In this document: positions 1 through 12,845 of the stretch, piece after piece
Layout: each line of letters starts with the position of its first letter
Numbering within the stretch: position 1 is the first letter of the stretch
Source: Burhinus oedicnemus
Taxonomy: Eukaryota; Chordata; Aves; Charadriiformes; Burhinidae
Assembly (NCBI GenBank): GCA_008921705.1
Contig: VFFE01007765.1
Span: 141,422 to 205,421, forward strand
Direction: 5' to 3'
DNA: 64,000 bases
Notes under the pieces: model-generated
What the model saw: only the letters and a program-made list of their open reading frames with translations
Told to the model about the DNA's origin: nothing
Database searches by the model: none
Translations under genes and position numbers: made by a program

Positions 1-567
1 GGTTGGAAGGGACCTTAAAGATCATCTAGTTCCAACCCCCCTGCCATGGGCAGGGACACCTCCCACTAGACCTGGTTGCTCAAAGCCCCGTCCAACCTGG
101 CCTTGAACACCTCCAGGGATGGGGCAGCCACAGCTTCTCTGGGCAACCTGGGCCAGGGTCTCACCACCCTCAGAGTGATAAATGTCTTCCTGAGATCTAA
201 TCTCAATCTCCCCTCTTCCAGTGTGAAGCCATCACCCTTCGTCCTATCACTCCATGCCCTTGTAAAAAGTCCCTCCCCAGCTTTCCTGTAGGCCCCTTTC
301 AGACACTGGAAGGGGCTCTAAGGTCTCCCCGGAGCCTTCTCTTCTGCAGGCTGAACAATCCCAACTCTCTCAGCTTGTCCTCATAGCAGAGGTGCTCTAA
401 CCCTCTGATCATCTTCGTGGCCTCCTCTGGACCTGCTCCAACAGGTCCATGTCCTTCTGATGTTGGGGTCCCCAGAGCTGGACCCAGTATTCCAGGTGGG
501 GTCTCATGAGAGCAGAGTAGAGGGGCAGAATCACCTCCCTCCACCTGCTGACCACACTTGCGTGAGC
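1..567 (-). mobile_element. CR1 LINE, 5'-truncated, end of ORF2 plus 3' UTR
   Basis: The reverse strand reads as the last part of a CR1 non-LTR retrotransposon. About positions 300-567 encode the C-terminal tail of ORF2 (reverse transcriptase protein), recognisable from the pieces [38 protein letters not shown] and [11 protein letters not shown]. Positions 1-300 are the 3' UTR. The coding frame is broken near 415-420, where one base is missing compared with the usual CAGAGGAGGGCCACGAAG, so the two halves lie in different frames. The extreme 3' end, including the short terminal repeat, lies outside the window. The copy is dead and heavily 5'-truncated, as is usual for avian CR1. The longer minus-strand ORF reaching 711 runs beyond the CR1 match by chance. 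Confidence 0.93.
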
Positions 568-2122
568 TCCTTCCCCAGCTCTGTTCCTCTGGCAGGAGCT
601 TTGCCTCAGGCAGGTCAGAGCTTTATTCCAAGAGGTGAGGTTTTGGGGTGCGACGAGGGGGATTGCAGCATGAGAATAGAGCATGGGTTTGAAGCAGCAG
701 TGGGTCCACACAGCAGCACCTCTTGTGCTGGTGTGGGTCCTGGTGTGAGCAGGGTGTAATGCACAAGGCTTGCCAGATCTGGGAATCCTTTAAAAAATAA
801 TAAAAAAAAAACCCAGCTGGAGAAGCTCCACTGGGTGCCCCGTAGACAGTATCTCTGAAGAGAGATGTCTGTGAAGAGGCAGCATTAATCTACACCCTGC
901 CAACAGCTGCTTTGTCCCTCTGCCTCTAGTGACTGAAGTGATCTCCTCTTTCTCTCAGCCCACTTCCAAAGTCCTGCTTGTGGATAAAAGGCACAGCTTT
1001 GCAGAAGGGGTGCACAGTATGGGGCTGTCTAGGAGTTAAGTGGTTTGTAGGCGAGATCAACATTATCTCTAGCTGAATGTGTTGTGCTGTTGACATTTAC
1101 ATTCTTTGGGCATTGATATATTCGTTTGTGCAGGGCTAATGTCTTGAGATCCTGACTGAGATGACGGGTCCTGTTGTGCTCTACGTCTCTGGGTTTTTTT
1201 GGCCCATGCAAAAATCATGTTGGGGGCCCCAAGGTAACAATTTCAGAGCATGGATTGCACCGCACAGTGGGTAGATCCATGACCATGTCCTTGTTTCTGG
1301 GTCCCTGGCTCTGCTGGAGGGTGACAGCATCACACCAAGAGGGGTACAAAGGCCATCAAACACCAGGCCCCCAAGGAGTTTGTGGTGTGAGTAGGAGGAC
1401 AAAGTGGGGAAGGTGAAGTGGGTGATGTTGTGCCACAGTGCAATAGAGCTCAGAGAGCAGAGAGGTGACCAAAACTGGAGCAGAACCTGGGTCTCCTGTG
1501 ACCCCACTCCATCTGGGAGTCCATGTTCCCCTTTCTAGGCCAAATACTGCTTTGCAAGTACAAGCAACTAAGGAAAAGGTAGTTGTAGCTTACCAAAATG
1601 TTTTGCATTGAGATGTCATTCCTTATTTTAAACATTTCACATGTAGGTCAAATAGACATCTTGGTTATTTGGAGTAAATAAGCTGTAAGTCAATTTGCGT
1701 CAGGGGAACTGAATTGGATTTATACCAGTACAACTGAGATCAGGAGTGGCCTGTAACTTAGGAGAGATTTGAGAACTTAAACATTTTATTTTTTTAAAAA
1801 AAATTTCTTAATTTCACCAGTAATGGGGTTTCTTTGCCCTTTGCAAAGTGACTGGAATGAGGTCAGATTTTTGCAAGCTTCTGCCAACATTTAATAAGAA
1901 TAATAATCTAATACTGTCCTTCTCAACCAAAACCCATTACATACAGGTTCAGATGGAGAGCAAATCATGACCCGGGGAGAATTGGCCATTTCATGGTCCT
2001 GGCATCCCTGGTTTCCTCATCAGGGATGATGAAGCTGGGGGGCAGAGCCCTCCTGGGGTTTGCTCCAGACCAACTCCTCATGAAGCGGTGTCAATGCATG
2101 TGATTTCTGTAAAACTTGGAGA
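568..2122. other. Intergenic sequence, no gene seen
   Basis: Unique-looking sequence between two CR1 copies. Short ORFs on both strands have no recognisable domains or splice context. The only element I can pick out is a degraded MITE-like piece near 1687-1752. Confidence 0.6.
1687..1752. repeat. Possible ancient palindromic MITE fragment
   Basis: Contains the run AACTGAATTGGATTTATACC followed by CAGTACAACTGAGATCAGG. This resembles an old amniote repeat with a core like GATTTACACCAG..CTGAGGATCTGG, known to me from turtle, crocodile and bird DNA. The call rests on memory of that core; I cannot name the family. Confidence 0.35.
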
Positions 2123-2411
2123 CATAGAATCACAGAATAGTTTGGGTGGGAAGGGACCTTTAAAGGCCACCTAGTCCAACCTCCCTGCAATGAGCAGGGA
2201 CATCTTCGACTAGATCAGGTTGCTCAGAGCCCCGTCCAACCCGACCTGGAATGTTTCCAGGGATGGGGCATCTCCCACCTCTCTGGGCAACCTGGGCCAG
2301 TGTCTCACCACCCTCATTGTAAAAAATTTCTTCCTTATATCAGTCTAAATCTACCCTCTTTTAGTTTAAAACCATTACCCCTTATCCTAGCACGACAGGC
2401 CCTGCTAAAAG
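2123..2411 (-). mobile_element. CR1 LINE 3' UTR fragment
   Basis: Begins on the plus strand with CATAGAATCACAGAATAG, the reverse complement of the CR1 terminal octamer repeat. It continues through the typical GGGAAGGGACC, TAGTCCAACCTCCCTGCAAT and GGGCAACCTGGGCCAGTGTC blocks. The match stops near CCTGCTAAAAG, so only about 290 bp of 3' UTR were inserted or survive. No coding part is present. The 3' end is intact, which fits target-primed reverse transcription with early 5' truncation. Confidence 0.95.
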
Positions 2412-5400
2412 AGACATGGTGTGCCATCTTCTCCAAACCTTGCCAGCGATGGATGCATGGCTGATATCAGTCATGTTGGTGGCAATCCAGAAGGACAGGA
2501 GTGAAGGTGGTGGAATTATCTGGGTTTTAAATGGACCTGTGGATAAGTTCTGGGGAGCAGTTCAGCTCATCTGACAGTTGATCTGGTCTGGCTGAGAATT
2601 AACTCTCCTTTCCCAGGGTCGTCCTCAGCTGAGGCTCTGCAGGGAGGGATGGGGCCACGGCACCTCCTGGGAGGCCGGGATGTGGAGCTGGAGGAGGGGA
2701 AGCTGCACCTCACCTAAACTGATTCTTGCTTAAATTGATCTTCAAAGCTTGAGGCCAGCACTTGGATTGTTGGAGGAGGAGTTGGTGGGGTTTTTTTTCT
2801 AAATGTTTTTTTTCCTGACAAATGGCTTGTGTTCATTTAAAAACTCCACCAAAACCAGCCTTGGCTGTGTCTGCTGACAACTGACCTAGGAAAATAAACT
2901 CCAAATAAGCAATTACGGATCACCTGAACTCTGAGAAAGGATCCCTTGATCTTGCCTGGTAGAGAAGTGCTTAGTGCAGAAGGCAAGGGGACCTGCGTCC
3001 CTTCCAACGGGCGTCTGTGGTGTTTAAAGCTTGGAGCTCCGGATGCTCCTTGCAAATGTACGAGCTTGTCTTAAAGCATGGTGAGGATTTGGCCTTGTTT
3101 GGTGCTGGGGTTCTTGGTGGTCAGGTTTCCTACTCTGGCTTCTGAACGTTCCGCTGGTTGTGGAGGGGAGCTCCAAGATGCTCCCGCGCAGGGCAGGGGG
3201 TGCAGGACAATGCTTTTGGAGTGCCAGGGGGACAAAGGGGGTGTCTGTGGGCATAGGCAGGGTGAGACAGATGAGAAATTAGGGCATGGCAGAGCTGCGA
3301 GATGTTTGCGGGCACCTTTGACTGCAGTCAACAGGCTTGAAACACTGATGCTCGTGCATAACTTTGGGAAAAAAAAAAAAAAGCCCAGATAAGCGGTCAT
3401 TCGTGTACCTCCCCTCTTGGTCCCAGTTTGCTTGGAGCAAATGAAGGTGGAGGCTCAGGGAGGGCCGAAAGCCGCCACTTGGCATTTGCTGCCACTGGGG
3501 TAATAACACCCTTTTCCTGGCAAAAATTCCCTCTAGCAGGCAGAGAGCCCGGAGGCGGACAAGCAGCCTGCACAGCTTGCCTCTGAGAGACGCGGGCCAG
3601 GACGACACGCACCGCTCCCAAAATAAACAGCGAGTTCCTCTGGGGGCACCCACAGCGCCGGCGTCGGCGCAGAGCAAAGTCGCTGCCAGCGCTAGTGCAG
3701 GAGCATGGAAATAACAGCAAATGTGAAGGAAAACACGAGAAAAACCCCGGGCCAGCAGGGCGAGAGCAGCACTGCAAAGCCCTTGCTGTGACACTGAGCT
3801 GGAAGATGCTATGGAAATGCAAAAGGAGTTGGAAATGTCGGATTAAGAGGCTTGACTCAATGTCATAATTGCTGTTTTCTAAAGCAGTAGTGTTTCACTA
3901 TAAAAGAAATGAAAGACCATTAAAGTATGTGTATACATTCGGTATGTATATTTTTTTCAGCTATTTAGTCAAATCCCATCTACTGGAGTCGTAGGACCGT
4001 GTGAAGCTTTCAAGCCATGTTGTTATTACTGCAGCAATAGTTGTTATCAATATGTGAAATCCTGGCTAGAAAAAAAGCTTGGATTTTGTGGGGGTGGGGG
4101 ATTTGAGTACGAAATCTCAAATTTATTTTCGGAAAAAAATGTCATGATTTTGAAGGCAAACATTGTATTTTGAGGTAGTTTTGATTCTGGAGCACTGGGG
4201 ATTAGCATAACTATGTTGCTTTAATAAAATCAGTTTAAATGCTGAAATCAATTGCAGAACATCGCTTCCCTCCCTACCCTTGCATCAAATAAGTTCCCAT
4301 TTTCCAACTCAGTGGACATGCTTTGCAAAGTCTAGATGAAATGATGGACTGAGGCCTCCTAACTAACCTTAGAGGAGAGTAAAATATAATTTACTTGTAT
4401 TTAGCAGCAGCTGTTTTGACGGTGGGTATTAAAGTGATTGGCAAATATGGTAGCAATTTATCCCAAGTAGTAACTGCAAGCTGCTATTTTAGGTTCATAA
4501 AAATGTAGTTACAAAATACCGTAACATACCGAATGCAACTATTTTATGATCTCATAAAAATAGCACTGCAGCGTTGTGTCCTGGTGAGCGCGGGCTCTGC
4601 CTGCTCGGCCGGGGCCGTTCCTGCGTGGGCAGCGCTGCCCTCAATTGGAGTTCATTACAAGCTGCCTTCCCCTAATTGCAAGACAGGTCACCTTTCATGT
4701 CCTGCCAGGGGACGATCTGAGCTCGGGCTTCCAGCGCGCTCTGGAGTTCCGTACTGCGCTCGGACGAGGGGGGTTGGCTTCCCCCGGACCTGCGGAGACC
4801 TAAATTGGGACCGGCGATAGCTCTGGGCATGTAGCACAAAGGATGAATCTGGGCAAATTGCTGCCAAGGAACATTTTCCTCCTCTCTCTAAGTTAAAAAT
4901 AAGCTGAGGGTAGTGTAACCCTTTGGGGACAGGTAGTGTCAGCAGCAGCAAGAGTCATGTTTGAAGAACTTGGGGCCCTCCTTAAAACTAACAAATACTT
5001 TGGCTTGAGCCTGACCTAGAATTTCAAAATACCTCCCCTCGGCGCTCCCAACCGGCGGCGCTTCCTCCGGAGCAGCGGCAGAGTTTGTGTGCAGAGAAAG
5101 GGGAACTGTGAGAAGAGGGAACTCGGCGTCGGCTCCAGCGGCACCAGCAATAGCCCTCTGCCCAGACCAATGATAATTAAAACAAGGCTGCCCCATCACT
5201 GGGAACAGCCCGTTAGCCGAGTACCTCCTCGCTGAGGCTGTGTCCAGTACACGAATGCCTTTTCTTCCTTTCCATGTTCCATTTAGTGTTTAACGTAGCC
5301 ACAAAGCAAAGGCTCATCCTTCCTAGTGCTCTTGGGCTTGCAGCTTAATTTCACTTAGACCCAGCTCTGAGCTGGACAGACTTCATTACGAATAATTCCC

Positions 5401-7996
5401 ACAGCCTGGAAACCCACCTTGAAGTAGCACCGACAGGGGCTGGTGTGCAGGCTGTAATGGTCGGACACTTCAGCTGTTACCTGGCAGTTTTGGAAAGAAA
5501 GACAGTTAAAACAAGCAGCTCTTTCACTGGACGTAACTGGAAGCGATGCAGATCAAAATAACTATTTTTAGGTGCAGTATTATCTTTGCAGCTAAGTCTT
5601 CCCGAGACCCAATTCCCACAGCCCCTGCTGAGTCATGAGGATGCAAATCTTGGCCCAGAGAGGAGTGAGGCCATGGTGGATGGAAGAGGCTTTAATTCAG
5701 CCATAGTGAGACCTTCTGGGGTTCTGCCCAGATCTCAAAGCCGCTCACACCTTTGGGCAAACCAGTATGTCTTCCAGCAAGGCTTTAGCATCGCGTACAG
5801 ACAGCCAACAGCTTCCACGCTCCCATGGGAGAGCATCTCCTCCGGGAGAGGACACGCTCTTTGCCATTAGGATAGCCTTTTCAGCATCCTTCTCTCTTAC
5901 AGGCTTGCCACTGAGCCAGGGCAAATCCATCAGGAAAAAGCAGCATTAACTCCAGAGACATTTCACCCAAGCCCACACGGAGTGAATTTGGCCCAACATA
6001 AGTTTAAAAGGGGCGTTATTTCAGCCAGTGCTGAGACTGGGGCGGGGGGCTGGGGATTACCGGGGTTTTAGGGGCTGCAAACAAGAAGATGAAGCAGTAA
6101 ATACGCTGTTCAGGAAAACTCTTGAGCCTTTGCTTTGCTGTTGTCTTGGTTCCTCAGCAAACCCACAAATCATCTCCCGTTTAAGGGAGAGTCCTCCCCC
6201 ACTAACCAGCCCTAAAGCATCAGGATTAATGTCAGCCTTAATTTTCAGTTGTCACTTGCAGGGAAGCCTTGTCCCTGCATATTTCATAACTACAGACCGT
6301 ATTTTGAAAACCCTGAGAAATGAAAACAGTCTCAGTTTTTCAAAACAGCCAGGAATGGCTCAGGAGGAGCAGTAACTTCTCCAGCAGAAGGCAGGATGGC
6401 CTCCTTCACAGCTGGCTTGCAATCGTTTATCCAGCGAAAGCTGTCCCACAGGCCAGTGAATAAATTGTGCAATGTGCTCCGATTCTTGACATCCTGATAA
6501 TGAACATCTCATTAGTGTGAAAGTGTAGTTTATTGGGTCAGCTGGTTCGACAAACCTCTCCTCTTCCACTCAACCCGCCATCTGACCCAGGCAAAGCTTG
6601 GGCTTCGACTGGAGAAAGATGGAACAGCTTTGGTATTTCCCGGTTTCTCTGCATGTTGTAGTTTTAGTCGAAATCAGGAGCAGGAGCGATGATGAGATTC
6701 TCTCTCTGCTGTGGTTCCCACTGGAGGAAGAAAACATACAGCCGGAGATGCTGCAATAAGGCTGTTGATTCCGAGATTGCCGGCTCATTTCGGCAAAGTA
6801 TCTAAACAGCAACTGCCAATTACAGCTGTGGAGCCAGCTTTAAAATACTCCAGCATCCAAAGGTGTCTGGGACCGGGGTTTTGAGGCCACATCCACCTCG
6901 TGGTCCTGCAAGATAGTCCGATGCCTGATGTTCTTCAGGGGTTTGATCTAAGGATCAGTATAATGACGCCCAAGCTAGCGAGGATGGAAGATATGACACT
7001 GTCCTCTTTAATGAGTGATGGGGCTCAAATTAATATTCAGAGTATGAAAAGGAACCGCTCCTGAAAGGGTGTCTCATTATTTCTGATGTCAAACACTTTA
7101 CAGGGAAATCCAAGATCAGAGCAGATTTGGGAGGAGTGAGCGTGAATTTGGGTCTGTGAGTGAAACATGGTCCTTCATCGGGGGGGCTCTGCATGGCGAG
7201 GTGATTAGCTGCAAGCGCAGTGATCTGTCTGGGCTTTGATTAATTTGTTAATGATCTTATGATAGGTGACACTGTGTCTATCTCGTGTGTCAACCTTGCT
7301 ATGTGTCATTTATCCCCCCGAGACTTTAATCGGGCGCCGACGCATTTTAACGTTATTTTGGACTTTGGAAAGCAGCTGTGGAAACAGTGAATTGCAGCTG
7401 ATTCTCACTTTGAAATTTTGGAGTGATTCAAAGCTCAGAGCTGCTTCTCCCTTGACAACCTGCCAAAAGGGACCCAGCCCGACCCCTTGTGTGAACCTCC
7501 CTGCTTCCATCTGCAGCCACGCTTTGACTTCTGCTGACCACGAACGCAGCATCTAATTTCTATCGCCCCCGAAGAACAGCCACAACGCATTTGTGCCCTC
7601 ATCCTGCAGACATTAATCATATCTCTACAACTTTGCTCCTGCGAATATTTCCACCGATTTCAGTGAGACTAATAACACAACGTGGTAGATGCGATAGCGT
7701 TTAAAGGATCGGGACCTTAAATTGCCTCTCTAAAATACCTTATTTCCCCAGAGACTTCTGAAGCTAAAGGATCAACTTTTCAAATGCTGCAAGCTCCGCG
7801 TAGATAGAGGCAGAAGCCCTCATGTTCACAAAGGGATGTAATTTATGCAGACAAAAGCAATTTAAACTAAAATTGATCCAGCAGTACAAAAAGTGATTGG
7901 GTCAGTAGTTTGGCAAATAAGAAGGATGAGTTCACTCCACGGGCATTTACAGTGGATAATAAATTAGATTTGGCTGAAATATTTTGACCAGACTTC

Positions 7997-8013
7997 TTTT
8001 TTTTTTTTTTTTT
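7997..8013. repeat. Poly-T tract (T17)
   Basis: Seventeen consecutive T. There is no retroposed sequence on the expected side that I can identify, so I treat it as a simple homopolymer and not as a poly-A tail. Confidence 0.8.
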
Positions 8014-8429
8014 CTTTCAATCACAACCAAAGTACTATGCAAAAATTCTTTATTTCAGAGCTTCAGAAGGATGAAACTCAGGTCCAGGTGACGTGTAGGA
8101 AAACTGTGTGGCTGGATAAGGAAAGAGGTTGTAGTCTGAGTTTACGGATATCATTCTGGCTGAAGTTCAGAAAGTTCTGGAAACTGCAAATATTCTTTAT
8201 ATACACTCTACTGATCATGTAACACTCATAAACAACAGGCGTAATTAGAAACATTTCGAGGCTCTGAAATTGCTTCGCTTCTGGAGGAAAATGAAACTGT
8301 TGTTGCGGTGTAATAGAGGCTGAACCCCCGGGTCAGGACGCTGCCTGCATGACCAAGCAGGCAAAGGGGGGACGGGGGTTCGAGGGGGGGCTGACTCTCA
8401 AAAAGGGCCGTGACAGAGACTCGGCCGCA

Positions 8430-8660
8430 GGGTAGCCAAAACTTTCTGAACCTTTTGGTTTCGTTTTCGCATCCAAGTGAAAACAATTTGCGAAACCTCA
8501 AATCGTTTCACAAAATGGCAAGGTTGGTTTCTGATCAGCTGCAGCTATTTTTATTGCCCGCGATATTAAGAAAAGCGGTAGATTGTGAAAACGTTGACAG
8601 CTTGAAAATGTTCCTCACGTTTCAGTCTGCATTCATGCTGGAAACTGCTTAAATACCTAT
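8430..8660. repeat. TTTC/GAAA-rich candidate ancient repeat
   Basis: Dense words such as TTTTGGTTTCGTTTTC, GTGAAAACAATTTG, CGTTTCAG and GAAAC on both strands resemble an old amniote interspersed repeat built from CATTTTC/GAAAATG-like words. The family is not named and the boundaries are approximate. Confidence 0.3.
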
Positions 8661-9069
8661 TACCTGTGATTGAGGATTCCTGGGGTGCAAGTGGTGAATT
8701 GTAATACAAAACATAAAGCTGGGATTTCACAAGGAACGAATTTGTGTTGGTATGAACTATTCTATGCTTGTTGCAAACAATGCCTGAGAAATAGATCTTT
8801 TCATGAAATGAGGACTGTTTTTGTGAAGATATTTGAGGAAATAGGAAACAGCAAAAAAGGTTTTTCATTAGTGAACATTTCGCATGGAATATTTTCAGAT
8901 TCTTATTGGAAACCTAAGAACTGTACGAATGGGTGTCCAGCATTTCAATCATTTCGGCTGGACTGCTTTCATCTCCTGTGTCGTATTTTTGGTTTGTTTT
9001 TAGAAGCTGCAGACTAGAAACAAGTGTAACATTAAATGGTTGTTTAAAGCAACCCTTAACAACTGGCAC

Positions 9070-9240
9070 CTTCCAATTTCACGAAAAGACATTTTTCTTT
9101 TCACCTTTTAGTCCAAAATTTCAAGAAGTCACATCAGAATTTTATCCATTTCAGTCTGAATGGCAATTTTTCTTTTCCTATCCATTTGATAGCAGGCATT
9201 GCTTTCAGAGAAAAGTTCACAGAGTTCAGGGGAAAAAATC
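9070..9240. repeat. TTTC/GAAA-rich candidate ancient repeat
   Basis: Same word usage as the block near 8.5 kb: CCAATTTCACGAAAAGACAT, TCCAAAATTTCAAGAAGTCA, CCATTTCAGTCTGAATGGCA. It may belong to the same degraded element. The call is tentative. Confidence 0.3.
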
Positions 9241-10355
9241 AGAATAAAAATTCTTTGTGTTTTTCATATACGACAACTCTCATTTTTCCAACAGTCTTAG
9301 TAAAGCTCTTGCGGCACCCTCCTCAAAATAGGCAGGAGGAGACATGTGCATTCAAAACCTGGACATTTTCTACCATTGCAGCCCACAGGTCGTAAGTAAT
9401 TCCCTCCCTCTGAGCTGCAACACCGAAATCCCGGCTGCGTTAGGTCCTCCGCGCTGCAGTCACTGATACATATCACCCTCTTAACCCCACTACCTACAGC
9501 TAGACTCAAACTGGAGACTTTGATGCCAACCAGGAATGTGATAACTAGTTAGGCTGGGAGTGTAATTGAAGATTTTTAATGATGTATATCACAGCCATCA
9601 GCTTAAAGGCAAGTTTGGACTGTGTTGTCCATCTGCCTTACGCTGTCAACAGAAATACTGCATTGGGAGACCGTCTTTCTGTGGTCTCTGCTGAGCTCGA
9701 CTGACTTTATTGATCAGCAGAGTTGGGTGGCTCTCCTCCTAACCAGAAACAAGATGCAGGTGCCCAGCCTGCCTCAAACTTTGATGGAAGAAGAAGAGAT
9801 TTGAGGTAATTTCTGGTTTCTTGCGTACTCCCTATAACCTGCTGCCATGGCAGATGGAGGGACTGTGATACCACCCTCCATCACTCAGATGTTCAGCTGT
9901 CGAACCATTTATTCAGTTGCAAAGTATTCACGTGACACTTCACTGCACTCCTCAAAACTGCTTTTTCTATGATGCCTGGCAGGACTCCATTTGTTGAAAG
10001 GACCGACTAAGAATAAGAGGAGCAGAATGAAGCTGGTGTTACCTGCGTGGTGCTGCGGTCCTTTGCTAATGCCCAGAGATGGGCAGATGTGGGGCCCCAT
10101 CCCAGTTCAGGTACTTGGTCCTGAACTATCACTAATTGCCAAGAGCAAGATACACCTGGTCATGCACAAAGCTGAACACCGGATGTTCAGGGAATGGCAG
10201 GCTTGAAAATTCAATCACCTACGGAGGTGTTGTATCTCCACAGTCAGGCAGCAGCTGAACAAGGCTTTCCGGGATTCTGTTAATCTTATGTGATTTTGTG
10301 GATCTGGTCCTTTCTCCACCACTCCACCTCATCTTCTTAAGTCAGTGTTGCATGG

Positions 10356-10414
10356 TAGGCACAGCGTGAATGAACCGGGTAGGCTTACGTAGGCACAGCG
10401 TGAATGAACCGGGT
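10356..10414. repeat. 34-bp-period tandem duplication
   Basis: A 25-bp unit beginning TAGGCACAGCGTGAATGAAC occurs twice without mismatch, at 10356-10380 and 10390-10414, separated by 9 bp. Perfect identity between the copies suggests a recent duplication or an assembly echo. Confidence 0.9.
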
Positions 10415-12614
10415 TGAAAAGCTGCACAAACTACAGCAGAACATGCTCGTTTTGAAGTAACGGCTGTGTTTTCAGGAGTGGATTAGCTACTATGCCAGAA
10501 CCTCCTCTCTGAAGGAGGCAGTGGGGTTGTCAAGAGCCTTTTCCCAATTACTAGACCTACATCAAGATTTTGGGTAATAATTTCAAGATCCTAAATCCCT
10601 GTTTGAAAAATAGCTTAAGAGCTTCCCGGACATCAGGCAACTAAGTGGTTAAAATTACTACCTATCTTCTGAAAACTGTCCTAGGTGTTAGTTTAAGCTA
10701 ATCTGTTTTATTTTACCAGGAACCAGTTGGGTCAGAAACCGCATCTCAGCTAGCAAACGTTCTGCTCCGGAGGTTTCCTTGGTGGGTGGACGGTGGTCAG
10801 GGCTGCAGGCGGGGTGCCAGCACAGGATCCCTTTCTCCCAGGCTCTGGCAAGGGAAAGGCAAAGGAAAATCAAGGGCTTCAGCCAGAGTAGTTGTTCTGC
10901 CGTGATGACGGCGGAGAGATTCGCAGGTGTAGGAGCCATGGGGTTGTATTAGCTCTCAGCTCAAGGTCTTTCAAATCTTTTGTAGCGTATACACCCGGAT
11001 GTTTTACACTGGCAGTCAGGCGTGTCTGCAGCAGACGCTGTTTCTGAGCATGTACTCTCAAAGACTACAAAAAACCCAGTCAATTAAACGCAGAGGTAAA
11101 AAGAGCTCTGAAGTCAAGAGATCTGAGGCTGGACATACGGTTTTGTGCGTGAACACCTCCTGTGTTTAGCAAACTGTTCAGCCTGCTTGAGTCGTGTTCC
11201 TCGCATCACTGCTAAGCTTGTGAATTCTGTTATTAAGAACAAAATGGATCAACAACAGAAAAACAGATAGCTTGGCAATAGATGGCAAATGTAGATGGTT
11301 CTAATCTGACACCTGCAGTAAGTAAATACAACTTGGCAAGTGTTTGTAATTGAAAACACTGCCCAAGAGGGTTTCCTGTGCAGAACTGGGTTATCTGTAA
11401 CTCATTGACTGCTAAGAGCTATAAAGGAGTTGATATAACAGTCAGCTCCAGGGAGCGTTTATTGCTGTCCTGCCATCGTGTCTACGGTTGGTCAGCTGGG
11501 GAAGGGGAGCAGCTTGAAGGACCAGTGACGTTCTTCCTCCGCAGGTGAATTCCCCTAACTCAGACCTGCACAATAATGACTACAGAAGAACTTAAAACGT
11601 TGGCATGGAAAAAAAAAACAAAAAAAAAACCAACAAAAAAGAAAAGTCTTACCAAACATAGGTTTCTTTCATATGGTTGGATGTGTGTTGTGAAACATCT
11701 TTTGTTACAGTATATGATTTGTAAACTTGGAACCTGACCCAGTGAAAATATTGAGATCAAAGCGAAGGCTGACTTTGATTTCAACAGCCTTTGGAACAGA
11801 CCATTAGCTGATACTAATCTATCTGTGCGTTTCTATTTGGTTAGTGTCAAATCATTACTTCAGTAGTCAGAAAGGGTTTTTTCCTTGGAACTTTGTTTTT
11901 ATTTTCATAAATGCTTTTCACTGTATTGGAGAGTTCGTGAGAAAAGCTGCTTTGGCAGCTCAGCCAGCAAGGGGATGATGTGAAGGCCATCTGTCTCATC
12001 CAAAGCCTGTCTTGTGTTAGGTTTTGAGTTCTTGGTGCTTTGGCTGTTTCTGGGTGAGCTGCCGTCTCAGCAAGGTGGATGCTCGAAAGCTGAGACCTCG
12101 GTGGTTCCATGCAGATGACACGTCCCATAGCTTAAATGTTGTGTAAAACCTCATTGATCTGCACCTCTTGCAAAAATCTCTTCCTTTTTCCTGCACCATT
12201 CGTCTGTGTTTAGGATTAACTAGAAAAATATTTGCATGGCCTTCCTGTGATTTATAGATGTCAGTTTTTGATGGAACTGGGAAGTTCAAGAAATGCACGA
12301 GCTTAAACCCAGAAGCCTGTAAAACCAAATGCTGCCGAAAGTTTGCAAGCCTTAAAGAACAAAGTTTGATTTGGAAATAGTTTTGACAGAGATGTAGTTG
12401 AACTGGTTCTTGCCTGGACAACAAACATTCCTGTGGTGCCAATTTCACGTGGAAAGCAATGAACGTACCCGAGGGCCCCGGCCCCAGCGCGGCGCTGGTG
12501 CTCACAGGGTGCTGAGCTGCTCACGTCCCAGCAGCGTTACCCTTGCTGCTCTTTGGCCAAGTCATATTCTAAAACTGAGATTTGCCGGTTAAGGCAGATT
12601 TAAGCCAAAAACAT

Positions 12615-12845
12615 CTATCTGAGAACTCGTGCCAGATTTGGTGACAAATGTCTCTGGCCAAAACAAAAGATTTTAGAAAAGCCTAAATGTTCCATTTGGA
12701 AGTGAAATATTCCAAATCTTAATTTCACAGAGATATTTAATCATTAAATTTACTTCTGTTTATGGGGTTTTTTTAACAAAAACATTTCAGGTTGGGCAAA
12801 ATGACCCAAAATTATTTTTCTTTCCGTTTTTTCATTTCAGAGCAG
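12615..12845. repeat. Candidate ancient interspersed repeat (TTTC/GAAA words)
   Basis: Contains AAAACATTTCAGGTTGGGC, AAAATGACCCAAAATTATTT and GTTTTTTCATTTCAG, and upstream TTCCATTTGGAAGTGAAAT. This word set recalls an old repeat shared by birds, crocodilians and turtles. Boundaries and family are uncertain. Confidence 0.4.

Noticed and set aside
3369..3382. A-run that might be a poly-A tail of a processed pseudogene
   Set aside because: No coding or mRNA-like sequence precedes it on the plus strand and no target-site duplication is visible.
3279..3822. ORFs of 171 and 141 codons on the minus strand
   Set aside because: They overlap each other in different frames within a GC-rich patch, with no motif.
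12017..12505. 162-codon minus-strand ORF
   Set aside because: No recognisable domain, and overlapping ORFs occur in other frames. It looks like chance.
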